NCBI GenBank assembly: GCA_038503035.1
Contig: JAVSML010024314.1
Span: 62,001 to 126,000 of the forward strand
From: Crocodylus rhombifer
Taxonomy: Eukaryota; Chordata; Crocodylia; Crocodylidae
Reading direction: 5' to 3'
Length of the DNA stretch: 64,000 bases
The notes beneath the pieces were generated by a model. The model saw nothing but the letters and a program-made list of their open reading frames with translations. It was not told the DNA's origin and made no database searches. Position numbers and translations under genes: made by a program. Below, piece by piece: positions 38,180 through 49,720 of the stretch (the first letter of the stretch is position 1; the number at the start of each line of letters is the position of its first letter).

Positions 38180-39833
38180 CTCTATGGTGGTCTTTTGTTT
38201 TAATTGTGGAGGAAGATGGATTTTGGGGTATTTTACAGAGTGACTTTGGGATTTTTTTATCAGGGATTTTTCAGTTTTCAAATAGGGAATGCCAGAATTC
38301 CTGCTAGGGAGGCCAGCGGCAAGACCCTGCCTGTTCAGAGCTGGCACCTTGGACCCAGCTGGAGGTGGCTGAACTCCTGGCCAATTGTGGCCAGGAGGAT
38401 GCACTTTGAAAGTTCAAAGCAGGCCACCACACTGGGAACATCTTCTGGGCGATAGCTTCCCAGATGGCCTGGCAGGGGGCATACATGGCAGTAGTGCCGC
38501 ACAAAGGCCATCTCCACAGCCACAACCCACTGGCAGCTGGCCCAGAGGGGCAGATGCCTCTACTGATTATGCAGTCCCCATCTGGGTCTGGCAGGTGCAG
38601 AACAGGTCACAGCCAGGCAGCAGCCCCCACTGCTAGACTGCTCCAGTGGGTAAATGGTACAGGGAACCCTCCGGGCTGCTTCAGCAGTCCAGCTAGCCCA
38701 AGGTACCAATTGGCTGAGGCCCAGAAGCTTCTGAGAGTGAGTAGCCCTGAGCTACTTAACAGGGCAGCTTTTTGTACTGATGGGGCCAGGACAGATGCTG
38801 GTCCTCCTGGCTGCAGATCCGGGAGGAGCCAGACAGGGTTATTTTGCCCCAAGTGGCACAATTTGCCCTACACCAAAGTGCATGCCCGGGCACGTGCACT
38901 GAGGCAAAAAGCCCTGGCTCAAATTTGCACTGCTTCTATTTGACCTGCTGCAAGCACACATTCTTGCATGTGTGGACATGCCCAAAAAGACTATCCCCCT
39001 CTTTCTTTATTTTTGTAAATCTTTCCAATGTTATTCTTTTGTGAATGCAATGCATGTTAGAACTTTTTTGGAGAAGCAGAGTAATGTCCCAGTCTGAAGT
39101 GCTGGCTGCTCCTGATGAAGTTGTCAACACCCGCAATTATTACTGACTTCTGTATGTGTTGAAGGTATGGGAATGATAGGTCCCCATGTGGAGTGGGTTG
39201 TCTGTTTCACTGCTGATTTCAGTGAAGCCTTGGCAGTTTACATGAACTGAAGATCTTCCCTTTGGTGCACTGGGTGAGGTGATCAAACCAACTGTTGACC
39301 AAGGAGGGGTGTTTCACCACCTTGCTCTGAAATTTCTTTCCGTTTTTAAATCCTAATAAAATCACTATGGAGAACCTATATATTGGGGTTCATTGGCCTT
39401 TGAGTCATACTAATGAAGATGCAACAGAAAAACATTCTTTTTGAATATGGAGGGATCTTTGCATTCACTCTTACACAACAATGGCAGGGCGGTGCTAAGG
39501 CACCCAAAAAAACAAATTTATACCACCTTGTTCTAGGGGCAGACCATCCTGCATTCATCTGCCATGCCTTGTTGTTAATGGAAATATGTAGACTGTGGGA
39601 GGCTGTCCCGATCTTACTAAGGTGGCCATTGACTTGTGGTCTCAGCTTTCCAGGTCAATCACATGGTTCTATGCCTCCCCTACAGTGTGTCCTATGCCTT
39701 ATAGATGGCATCCTACTAGTCATATCCAATTCATGCCCCTAACTGGGATGTATTCTCTTGTTTTATCCTGTCTGTGCCCCCAACTGGGACCCCTTATGAC
39801 TTGTGCCCCTAACTGGGCCCTACTCGTTAGCTC

Positions 39834-39996
39834 AGGCCTCTCTACTTGTCTTAGGCCTCTAAACTCGGTTCAGGCTTCCTAGGTCAGTGCAGGCCTCTCA
39901 GTTCTCCTCGGGCCTTTCAACTCTCTCAGGCCTCTCCACTCCTCTTAAACCTTCTCAGCTCTACTCAGACCTGGTTCAGTCCTGCTCAGGTCTTCT
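39834..39996. repeat. 19-bp minisatellite, nine diverged units
   Basis: Units beginning AGGCCTCT or close variants start at 39834, 39853, 39872, 39891, 39910, 39928, 39947, 39967 and 39988, so the spacing is 18-21 bp with a mode of 19. Consensus by eye is AGGCCTCTCAACTCTCCTC. Just upstream, TGCCCCTAACTGGGA recurs near 39733, 39774 and 39801. Confidence 0.75.
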
Positions 39997-41167
39997 AGGG
40001 ACCTCTGTGGTCCATCTGATCTTTCTTGTCTAGCACTTTTCTGTTGAGGTGTGATTGCCTAGATCTTCCCCTCCACAGGGTAACTCACAATGGAGTGGGG
40101 GCCGAGGCTTTCCGATGCCCCATCCTCACCTTTGGGGTGTAGGCATGGCACTTCATGGAGGTGGCCCTGCCACAGGCAGCCCCACCACACTATCCACCTC
40201 CTGTAGGCTGCAGTTTGACGTCTTACCCAGGACCAAATAGGCCTACCTGGTCTCTCTACCTTCTCTTGTGGGCTTCTCTTAGAGGTTCCGCCCCATCTCC
40301 TGGGCTGGTGGCTGTTGGGTTCTCTGAACCTGACTCCACCTCTCAGCTGTGGTCTCTCTCTGGCGAAATCTCTGGTCTCCCTGAGGCCCTGGCCCCACTA
40401 GTAGGCCAGTTGGAGAGCCAGGCCCTCCACAGCATTGGCCACCCCTCATGGTGGGTTTGTACCCTTTGGTCCTCTCCTGGGCCCTGGCCCCCAGCATAGG
40501 CCAGTTGAGGTCCTTGGAATCAGTGAATTGGCTGTCAGCCACCTCAGTCATGGGTCCTCCCTCTCAGGCCCCTTCAGCTAACTCCCCTGCTCCCCACAGG
40601 GTTCAAAGCCCCACTGAGATGGTCAGCCCTGCTCCCTGGGTACACTCTGGCATTGAGCTGAATCTCAGCTTCTCTGGCCACCCTCTCTGGGCCCACTTGG
40701 TCCCTTTCTGGCCAGATGACCCTGGGGCCTCTTTCTTACAGACTAGCCTGGGTCTCTCCAAATTTCTACCCTCTCAACCCTATTATCCTAGGCTGTGGAC
40801 CCCACCTAGGTCCTAAGGAACTTCCTCCTCCCCAATAGTTGCTACCTTAAATCTCTGGGATGTTCAGATGGTCCCCAAGCTTGCTGTCTTCTGGCTGGTA
40901 GGTGTTGCTCCTAGATGTTTCGGCCATCTTGCTCTCCTAGCTTGGCTTCCATTTACATATAGATGTTAAGATAAGGTCTCTGAATTTAACCCAGCCCAGC
41001 TCTTCTTAAGTCAGGCAGACTCTGGGCAGTCATGCAGCTCTCCTAATCAGTGTTGCCTGCCAGCCCCTGAGTCTCCTGACTCCCGGATTAGGCCTGGCTG
41101 CACCTGCCACAGGCTTTGCAGGCCTGCCTGACTCCATAAGTGGCAGGCACCCCGGTGCCTTGCCACA
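39997..41167 (-). mobile_element. GC-rich LTR-like block
   Basis: Read on the minus strand, the block begins at 41167 with TGTGGCAAGGCACCGGGGTG, and it has the composition of a long terminal repeat. Internal phrases such as GCCCTGGCCCC-AGTAGGCCAGTTG recur near 40390 and 40488. No matching 3' edge, primer-binding site or gag/pol frame was recognised, so a solo LTR or another GC-rich repeat are both possible. Confidence 0.3.
40943..40989 (+). repeat. 47-nt exact direct repeat, copy 1
   Basis: Starting TGGCTTCCATTTACATATAG and ending GGTCTCTGAATTTAA, this segment is identical over 47 nt to 42322-42368. It lies inside the LTR-like block, while the other copy lies outside it. The flanks on both sides differ. 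Confidence 0.9.
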
Positions 41168-42321
41168 AACAATCATTCGTCTCTGCTCTCTTTCAAGTCA
41201 GATATAGGCAATACTATTCAGATATATACTGCACAAAGATGCAGGTATGAAGAGAAGGCTTTCCAACTTAGTTTTGTCAATAAGCTAAAATCAGTACTCT
41301 CTCATTTTCTTAGTAAACTGTGTAGTTATCCTGTGCATTCAGCTAGGAAGAATCGTGCTCTCAGTGACTTTTGTCTACAACATCATTGCCAAATCTACAT
41401 TCTAATAGTAACTACTTGGAACTTTTGCTCCTTTTATGCTGTTTCCCAGTGTACAGAATTTGAAGTTTCCTCAGATAACAGGCTTTTTCTGACAAGAAAA
41501 TACTGACACATTCTAAGTGGTCACATACTTTTCATTCCTGACTACCATGCTAAATGTGTCATGCGGATATTGGGATAATAATTTGTTATCTTAATTAGGT
41601 GTGTCTTCATGACACATGTTTTGTAACAGATACAGTATATAGAAACTATTGCAGTGCCTTGCCAGGGTATCCTTTGAAATGAGAAACATGACTTAAGGGT
41701 TTTCTTCCTTTTTAAATAAATAAAAAATAAATGAACAATCACAGAGTCCAACTTTGAATCCTAGCATTTCCTGTTAAGTCCAAAAAATAGTGCAAGAAAC
41801 ATGTTTGGTCTGCTCTTTCTTAGGCTTGATGATGTGATAGGAAGAATGTTGTATTGTAACATCAAAGAGTGATGTTGTTATACCTCTGAAGCATGACTTC
41901 TGGAAATCCAAGTGAAATAATGTACACTCGTTTTTCTCTTGAACAGGGCCAGTTTTAATAGGTTTGGAATCTTATCAGAAATGTTCCAACAATTTCCTTC
42001 ATTGTGTTTTCACGTGTCTTTTTTGACTAGCTAAATTTCTCTCTCACTTCCCAAAGCCCTGTTAAGTGACTCCCCACTGGGTTTAGTTAAGAACACTGCT
42101 GAACAAATTGCAGGCTGCCAAAACCAGTCAACGAACCACTGGTGATGAGCAAATGTTTCTGTTTCTTCAGCTCATGGTAAATGCCTCCTACTTTTTCTTC
42201 CCAGCCCATGTTGTTAAAATGGAAAACACAAAGATCTGGCTCAGAAGCAGGCCCAAACTGTATCCTGGATCTGAACACACAGACTTTGGAAAGGTATCAG
42301 TAGGGATCAGACTTTTGCACC

Positions 42322-42368
42322 TGGCTTCCATTTACATATAGATGTTAAGATAAGGTCTCTGAATTTAA
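42322..42368 (+). repeat. 47-nt exact direct repeat, copy 2
   Basis: Identical to 40943-40989, same orientation, 1379 bp downstream. The identity stops sharply at both edges. Confidence 0.9.
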
Positions 42369-42653
42369 TCTTGGCCCAGTGATCATCCATACAGTTTTTA
42401 CACCTTGAAGGCAGCTGCATTTCATCAATTTATGAAATGATTCCCTTGGGAGTTGCAAATGAACATCTAGGGGCAGAGCCTATATTTTATTCTTACCCTT
42501 AAAAAGATTTTGAATTGTGATGAAAATGGTATATCATTGTAAAACTCTGAGAATAGCAATGAAGGGGAGACATACTCCATGACTGAACTTCAGTACTGGC
42601 CATGCTGTAATTCCAGCGCATCAAAGCAGACTCGATTAATCTGCCTGCTTCTC

Positions 42654-42775
42654 ATGTATCAGTGTCCCTGTGCTTCAAAATTGCGGTGGGGGCACTTTAT
42701 CTAAAGCTCATTTGATACACGAGATGCTCTTGGAGCCACTCTTAATTAAATTGCCCCCTGCCCACTCCCAGAGCA
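42654..42775. mobile_element. palindromic MITE, copy 2
   Basis: It shares CAGTGTCCC, GGTGGGGGC, CTTTATCTAAAGCT and CTCTTAATTAAAT-GCCCC phrases with the element at 13781-13885. The second arm is more diverged, so the hairpin is weaker than in copy 1. Confidence 0.5.
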
Positions 42776-43327
42776 TGTGTATAAATGCCCTTGGATACCA
42801 GCATAGAAATGCTTGTCTTTTCTTTAGGAACCATTGTTTGCAGACAGGCAAGTGCCAAAGACAGGTATGTCTGAGGGCTACCTCATTCTTCTGTTATAAA
42901 CATAAAACAATTATATGAAAGGCAAAGCTAGAGTTCAATTGTGATGGAGAATGAATAGTTTAACATTATTCTAAGTTATTCTTACCTGTATTTTAGTCAC
43001 TTATTTATCCTTGATTGGAAATACCATATTTTCTCACATACAATGTGTAAAATATGCACCTTATTTTTTGAAAAGCAGAATGAAGAAAAAAAGATCTTTC
43101 CTTGTAGTAAGTAACTGTGTAGCAGCAGCTAAAGAGCTGAGCCTATTTATTGTTCTCCTCCCTGTGGATCAATGCTGACTTTACATTTGTTTTTGCTCAG
43201 TTAGTGGCACAAACTACTTTCACCACATTTCTTGCATATAATGCACACTTCAATTTCCAGCAGCTGTTTTGTTAGAAAATGCTGCATGTTTTATGTGAGA
43301 AAACATGGTATTTTTAATGGTGGGTAC

Positions 43328-43505
43328 AGCTGACTAGGAATCAAGGATCCTGTGTTGTATTCCAGGTTCTGCTACTGATTTCCTGTGTGACCGTGAGCAA
43401 GTTATTTCATTTCTCTGTACCCCTTCTATGAAAACATCATATATTTCCCCAGTTATAGGGGTGCTTAATAACTCTAAAACCCTTTGAGACCCTTGGATGA
43501 GTGGC
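43328..43505 (+). repeat. MIR-like SINE
   Basis: The order of phrases follows the MIR core: CTAGGAATCAAGGATCCTGT, then TTCTGCTACTGATTTCCTGT, then GTGACCGTGAGCAAGTTATT, then TCATTTCTCTGTACC, ending with CCTTTGAGACCCTTGGATGA. This is an ancient amniote SINE, here in the CLC intron. Confidence 0.6.
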
Positions 43506-44904
43506 AAAATCCTATGTTGTGTTTGAGGAAATACTGAAGAAATAAGAAGAAACCAGTGAAACTGTAGCTAACTTTTATACCATGATGAGAAATTATTCTA
43601 CTATTTATTGATACAAACACTCGTATCTTAATGAAAAAAGGTTTTTTGTTTGTTTGTTTTTGTAATACTTAAAGCTTTTGCTATGTCTTGATCGGTAACC
43701 AGACCAAGAAACATACCTGCTGGATATGCTGTTGACAGGAAAGCACCAAAGGCAACCTGAACACACGTTAAACCTAGCAAATTTATGGTTACAGAAAATC
43801 TATTGCCTAAAGCATAAATTCCCGTTTAATTTTTTTTTCCACATAACCAAAGCCAGTGAGCTGGTCACATCCCTAGATGTACTGTGGGAGATGCACATTT
43901 TCCTCAATGTATAAGAAGTCCTTGAGGTCAGAGGAAAAATTATTATTATACGTATTCTTTATTTTCAAAGTGATTAAATATGTTTGGTCATTGTCCTAAT
44001 AGTTTTGTTTTACTGAGAAATGATTTTTTTCCCCATTTTATAAATTGTTTAGATTACTGAGCCCAAAATGAAAGAAACCATGGGGATTATTGACATAATT
44101 TCTCCCCATAATAGAAGGCCATGGAAACTTGAGGATTCTTTCCCTTTCCTCAGCCTTCCAAAATTTGTCTCCCACTCTCAAAGGCATATTGAAAGACCCT
44201 TCTCTTGGCTGAGGACAGTTGAATGTTCCTTCTTTTCCTTGGAAACCTACCAGTCTTCACTTTGTATCATTCAGTAGGGCCTCTCAGTAACGATGACAGT
44301 GTCTCCACTGTTTTCTGGCTGTGGACTGAAGGGGTCTGAGCTTTTGTCTCCATATTCAATCCTATGCATTATCTTGCACACTCATTAGCTGCGTGCTGAG
44401 GACTCTGCTGGGAATGGCAGTAATTTTTTAGCCTCATGGTCAGGGTACACACCTGAAAGTTTCAGGTGGTCAGGTTGCAATGACTGTTTTATTATTGTCC
44501 CTGCCCCAAATTGTTCATAGTCAAAGTCAAGAGGCAACAGATGGCTATAGAGAAGTTGGGAGTATAAGAAAATAGTGAGACATGATTTGCACAGTAGGTT
44601 AGTTGTTTGAGCATGATATTCATCTACTTGTCAAGTTTTTTATAGACATCGTGGTGAAAAGGCAATGAAATTTAACAAAATAGCAAAGGTATGTGCATCT
44701 TATGCAGCTCTTGAGTGAAGTACAGTCCTGTTGAAATCACTGAACGTTGTTTCACAATTTTTTTAAAATGTTACAAGAATTTTGCAGACATTGTTCTCGT
44801 GCTTCAGTATGTGGAATTAGTTTTAACAAATCTCAATAAACAAATAGGAAAAACCTTGATTCCATTTGTAATTGCAGTTATGAACAAACTAAACCTTTCA
44901 ATTA

Positions 44905-45354
44905 GGGTGCCGTGTGTCCCCCTCAGGGGTGCCACAACACATGTGCTGCAGCTGAAGTAGCAGCCAGGTATACTGCCCTGCACGGATTCCTGCTGCATTA
45001 GAGCTGTGATCAGCCTAAAGTAGGCAGGAGCTGGGTTGCAATTGCTTTTGCAGTTTGGCAGTCCTACCTGCCCACCTCTCTTTCCAGGAGAAGCATCGAT
45101 GGGACCAGAACAGGAAGGGCTACACAGCACAGGGCAGCTTTTGCCTGCTTTATGCTGATCACAGCCCTAATGTAGGAGAAATATGTGCACATGCCATAGC
45201 TCTTCCAGGCTGGCTGTTTAACAGTTGCAGAGTAATTTTTATCTGGAGGTAGTGGAACCTCTCTGATAAGCACTGAAGTAAGCTGAGGCAGTACTAGCAG
45301 TGGTTCTCTTGTGGTGGAGGGGTGCCCTGTTCTTGAAAAGGTTGAGAACCACTG
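44905..45354. mobile_element. hAT-derived element, right end clear
   Basis: The right end, in reverse complement, is CAGTGGTTCTCAACCTTTTC, a textbook hAT terminus, ending at 45354. Inside, 45000-45030 (AGAGCTGTGATCAGCCTAAA) is mirrored by TGCTGATCACAGCCCTAAT at 45155-45173. The left terminus is degraded, and the boundary at about 44905 is a guess. Confidence 0.45.
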
Positions 45355-45672
45355 AACTAGACAGACTCTATAGCCTGCTCCTACCAAGAATTTGATCATT
45401 CAAATCACATTCATATAATGGCATGCATAAATCTGTTTTTAGAAAAAGTAATTTTGGAGGTTTCTGGAACCTAAACCCCAGTTAATCAATCTTAACCAAC
45501 AGGAGGAGAATTTTTGCTGTTGATCATGAAAATCTAGAAAAACAAATCTTATATATTATGTATGCTGTATTGCCTTGCTTATATTACAGACCTCAGTCAT
45601 GTTTTATGATTGTCAGGGACTGGTTTCTAGGCATGTGTTATTTGGAATCTTTATGCTTGGCCCTGATAATAG

Positions 45673-45769
45673 GTTAGAGCTGTGCATGCTGCTGGAAAAT
45701 GAACCCATCTTTGAAACTGAGACTAATGAGGAAACTTTTTCCTGTGATCTACTTCTCTCCTACCAAAAG
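45673..45769 (+). CDS. CLC-6/7-type chloride transporter, second exon seen
   Basis: This 97-nt exon completes the split arginine codon and encodes 32 residues, LELCMLLENEPIF through LLLSYQK. It aligns with the end of the first CBS half of CLC proteins (the RSQLIVLL-type helix after GLILR) and the start of the CBS linker. The acceptor is a weak ATAATAG without a strong pyrimidine tract; the donor is GTAATC. The linker is acidic (ETETNEE) and unlike the basic linker I know from CLC-7. The exon was defined by reading-frame continuity with both neighbours. Confidence 0.75.
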
Positions 45770-48069
45770 GTAATCTTTTTTTTTTTTCTCCCCTTGTTTA
45801 GTTGATGTTTAGGTTGTGTGTCCAGGGAGGGAGCATTGTGACTTAAAACAGTCATTAATGCGTGTTGTTATATAAGTACTAAAACAACAATATAAAAAAG
45901 GACAGTGCAGAAGTGTCAAGTGAGGCTACCATAAAGTACAGCAGCTCTGGAGCAGCCCAGCATCCAGGAGGTGCACAAAACTGGAGGCAAGGAATGTGTG
46001 TATTTTAATCTTGGCTCTTACACAGGTTTAAGTCTACAGTTCCATGCTTTACTTTGATTTCTGATCAGAAACAATGGGTATAATAATACTTAGTTTGTGC
46101 ATGCTAACACCTTTGTCAACTATAATGTTTGTTTAAGGTTTCTAAGAACACTATGAAGGTGAAAAAAATTGTAGAAGAGCTAAGCATCAGTAAATGCATG
46201 TAATCCTTGTGCCAGGCACTGGACAGCACTAACAAGGGCTGGGTTCAGATTTAGTTCTTTTATACTAACCTTTTAAATTTAGCTTGTGCCCCCTCCCAAG
46301 AAACCTGGGAAAATACATTTTAATAGAGTGGTCTATGTAAACAAACTACCCCATGCACCAAGCAAAAGTTAAATTAACACCTGGCCTATTACAATGGAAA
46401 AAAGGAAGCAGGAATGTACCTTAAGGAAAAACTTAGAACTATTAACCCTGAACTAAAGCTTAAAGCAGAACACAGTCACAGTAACTAGCAAACCAATCCA
46501 GGGGCCCTAACTCAGTCAGTTGGGAAGGGAGTCTCGCTACCATCTGGGAGATCTACCAGCTACTCCAGCCAAAACAGCAAGTGCTGGTTGGGGAAGCCTA
46601 CCCTGGAGGCACTGCTGCCCCTTGCTGCCAGGGGTTTCTGCTTTGCTGTGGGGGCTGCACTACTTACACCATGCTGAGCACATCTACACAAGCAGTTAAT
46701 GTGACTGAATATGAGCTGGACTAAATAAATCCTGATGTCACCATCTAAATGTGCATTTAAGTACAAAAGCTTACTCTGCTGCTGGATACCACTTGTACCT
46801 GATGGGACTATCCAGCAGTGCAGTAAATTAGTCTACTGCACCCAAATTGCTGCACACATGTAGACAGTGATGCTTTACTGCACAGCAGATTAGTCTGCTG
46901 TGCAGTAAAGTGTCTCATATAGATGCACCTAGTGGGAAGCGACTCATGTAGACATGCTGCTATGGTGGGATGCTGAAATGCGCTTCTCTGGCCACCACAT
47001 CCAGGGGTCTTCACTGCTCCTGTATAATGGTGTGGGTGTCTACCATTCTGCTGCCAGGTAGTTTCTGCTGCTCCTCCCAACCTTTTTTGGTTGTTATGCA
47101 GCCCAAGCTCTTTTAAACTCTGCTCTATGTTAGTGGTAGGTTCAAGGATTTTTTCAGCTCTTTCAGCTATAGTGAGTCTTAGGCTTTCAGCTAAACCCAG
47201 TATAGTCTTGTGCTCAGAAGTACTTTTATTTTGAGGACTTGAGTGAAGCTATCTAAGGATTGATTTCTGCCTAGAATCTCTCTGTTCCTCCCAGTTGCAT
47301 AGATCACAGTAAGGGTTGATCTGTCAATGACCATTGTATAACTTTGTGTTATATTTATGTGCCTACAAACTTCACACATTTGGAAGGGAGGACTAGTGGA
47401 TGTAAAATGTGATCCACCTGCTCTTTACAATTGTACACTTTAACCTTAAACAGTATAATCCAAGCCTGCAAACAGTGAAAACAGGTGCAAACAGCCCCTC
47501 AAATATGCATAGTAATGAAGGTATGCAGATAGAATACACAGAGTTACCATTGTACCATTGACCAATCAGTCAAATATGTAGAACATAAGCAGGGTTACAT
47601 ATTAAAAAAAGGACCCGAGTGCAAAATTGGTAAAATAATGTGAAACTGTGGCATAGAAATAGATCTCGGTAGAAGAATTTTGAGCAGCATTTAAGGAGGC
47701 TGCTGAAAACCTGTCGTGTTATTGAGGCTTTGTCTGTGCTTAATATATTTTTCTGGCATAATGTTGTTGGTTAGAGGCTGTGAAAAAATCACCTCCCCAA
47801 GTCAACATATCTATGATGGATTAGGCTCTGATATAGAGACAGTCATAAAAGAAAGAAGCTCTTTCTGTCATTTGGGGGTCTGGTTTAAGCTGTACTAGAA
47901 AAAGAAATCTTAAGTCATGTCTGCTTTAAGGTGCTTTCTAGGATAGCTCAATCAATAGGCTAACTCCCTTTAAGCATAGCCAAGCTCTTACAATTGAAAG
48001 AAAAAGGTTTGGAAGCATTCAGTTCAGTATACTGCACAGAGAAGGGAAATAGATTCTTGGCTATTCCAG
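45770..48069 (+). other. 2.3-kb CLC intron
   Basis: A phase-0 intron. It carries the TIR element and palindrome at 46677-46958. The remainder is unrecognised AT-rich DNA. Confidence 0.7.
46677..46958. mobile_element. MITE with perfect 17-bp palindrome
   Basis: Ends AGCACATCTACACAAGC and, in reverse complement, AGCATGTCTACATGAG form short inverted termini. Inside, 46873-46889 and 46894-46910 are perfect inverted 17-mers (CTTTACTGCACAGCAGA) around TTAG. A related but degraded copy of the motif lies at 46815-46845. Noncoding. Confidence 0.55.
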
Positions 48070-48165
48070 ATAACAGTGGAGAAGTTGCCTGATCCACCCT
48101 GGACAACCATGCTGCTGAATCACTACAGTGCAGATCCTCGGTATCAGCGACTCTTCATCAATCTG
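48070..48165 (+). CDS. CLC-6/7-type chloride transporter, third exon seen
   Basis: A 96-nt phase-0 exon with acceptor ATTCCAG and donor GTAAGG. It encodes 32 residues, ITVEKLPDPPWTTMLLN through YQRLFINL. The LFINL end joins the next exon's EPYINKS to form the segment that precedes the second CBS domain in the CLC-6/7 branch (the VDxxPYMNPSP-type stretch). It is too short to recognise alone; identification rests on frame, splice sites and its neighbours. Confidence 0.75.
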
Positions 48166-48732
48166 GTAAGGGTGAAGCCAACTCTAAAAACAAACATTTC
48201 CTCCACGAACAATGTGTTTGTTATATTTTCTCATTGTTTATGATGGCTGTGTCAGCCGCACTGATTTACATAAACACTGCCAATCCTAGGACGCTACACT
48301 CTCAACAAAAGTAGCTGAGTACAAACAGCATTCCAAAGTTTTAATTCATATTGTATAAACATAACAGATGTTGATAAAATGAGCCAACAAGAAAATACAA
48401 CAAAGGAGACCATTTCAAGGGGGATTTTGATTAAAATACATTCCAGATTGACAGGATGATACAATGTTAATGGAATAGATCATTTAAATGTCATTATTTG
48501 GCTCCTATAGAACTCTAAAGCAAACATAAAGCAATGCTTTTGAGTTTTCAGTCTCTCTTACTGTACAGTCCCTATACATCAATGCATAAATAAAGTTCTT
48601 TCTCTTCTCTTTTTTCTGCTATGACATGACCACATATATGTCCTAAATACTGTACAATAATACCATGACCAGAAGCAGCAATGTGTTTGGTGTACAGTGC
48701 AAGGCCTGAAATAAATAAAATAAAATAATATG

Positions 48733-48763
48733 GCATGACATGACATGACATAACATGACATAA
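48733..48763. repeat. (TGACA)n pentanucleotide microsatellite
   Basis: Six imperfect units (CATGA/TGACA with one TAACA variant) in tandem, within the last CLC intron. Confidence 0.85.
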
Positions 48764-49059
48764 AGCCAAGCCAAAGCCAGGCCCTGCCTCATTACAACAG
48801 AGGGAGATGTTAATAAGAAGGAGCATATTTAGGGGGTATTTGTTTAAAAAACAAATGAACTCTGCTGAAGTTCACCATGTGGGTATGATGGTGATAGGAA
48901 TACTTACTGCTGATCCAATTCAATGGCCATCTAATTTGACAGCCTGTCTCTGACGGTTGGCCAGAACCCAACAGTTCAGAGAACACAAGTTCCCTATGGT
49001 AGTGTAGTTTGCAGTGCCTACCACAGTTTCATCATTCTTGCTGCCAGAGAGGGGCACTG

Positions 49060-49190
49060 CGGCACATGGAGGGACAGGATTTGCTCCAAGTCAAAATGAT
49101 GTATTGACAGCAGAGCTGGTATAGAAACCCAGACATCATGATGAGTCTAAGTCCCAGTGCTCTATTTAGGAGACTGCAGTGACCTCCTAG
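49060..49190 (-). repeat. MIR-like SINE fragment, antisense
   Basis: The plus text GCAGAGCTGGTATAGAAACC, then CAGACATCATGATGAGTCTA, then AGTCCCAGTGCTCTATTTAG is the reverse complement of a tRNA-derived SINE head and body. Diverged and truncated. Confidence 0.45.
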
Positions 49191-49349
49191 TTGCAGTATT
49201 GCCCCAGTATTAGTATTAATTTCTAACAATATGAGAGACTGATTTAAGCCCTGAAGTACAAGTGTAATATCCCTTCCAATATTTTTATCATCATTAGTTA
49301 TGACAATCCTGGACATTTTTTGGTATCTCTAAGAAATGCTCAATACCCT

Positions 49350-49720
49350 TTTTTTAAAGTTCTTGTTAGGGTCTTGATCTCAATGACATCCTGTAGTAAT
49401 GAACTGCACAATTTAATTACATGCTATGTAGAAAAAGTGTTTCATTCTGAATATATCACCTTTAAATTTCTGTGAACACCCTCTTGGTCTTGTGTTACAG
49501 GACAAGAAGAGCCGAAGTTCCTGACTTGCATTCTCTAAGCTATTAATTGCTTTATATATTTTTATCAAATCTCCATTTCTTCTCCTTAGGTAAACAATCT
49601 CAACTTCTTTGATTGCTGTCTGGGTGTTCTTTCAAGCCCCTGATCATTCTTGCTACTTTCTTCTGAGCTCCCTTTATTTCATCAATGTACTTTGAGATTA
49701 GAATGACTAGTACTACATAT
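49350..49720 (-). mobile_element. ancient CR1/L3-like LINE, 3' fragment
   Basis: On the minus strand the sequence reads KKVARMIRGLE, then RRRNGDLIKIYKAINSLENA with small shifts. This corresponds to the conserved CR1-clade tail (RR-A-RMIRGLE ... RLRGDLI-VYK). It has frameshifts and is much more diverged than the CR1 copies at 54-57 kb. Confidence 0.6.

Larger units (their letters stand above)
36976..38983. mobile_element. 2.0-kb TIR element with strong subterminal hairpin
   Basis: Ends: GGGTGTGTCCGGACG at 36976 and, in reverse complement from 38983, GGGCATGTCCACACATG. After each end comes a GTGCTTCTTGCAG or GTGCTTGCAGCAG-like box. A related 398-bp element with the same ends lies at 52546-52943. 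Inside are a 25-nt-arm hairpin (36996-37051), GC-rich compositional frames, a poly-T run (37771-37792) and a (TC)n run. No transposase was recognised. No clear target duplication was found, so assignment to hAT or another superfamily is open. Confidence 0.5.
27545..45672 (+). other. 18.1-kb intron of the CLC gene
   Basis: A phase-2 intron between two exons that join to give an uninterrupted CBS strand (FLGTIT-R-LELCMLL). It is filled with repeats listed separately: hAT MITE 28213-28428, TIR element 36976-38983, 19-bp minisatellite 39834-39996, LTR-like block to 41167, palindromic MITE near 42700, MIR-like SINE near 43400 and a hAT end at 45354. Stretches 28430-36975 and 43500-44900 hold nothing recognised beyond short AT-rich and (GT)n runs. 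Confidence 0.7.

Noticed and set aside
40155..40816. Plus-strand proline-rich frames
   Set aside because: Compositional frames in the GC/CT-rich LTR-like block; internal sequence repeats explain the repeated peptides.
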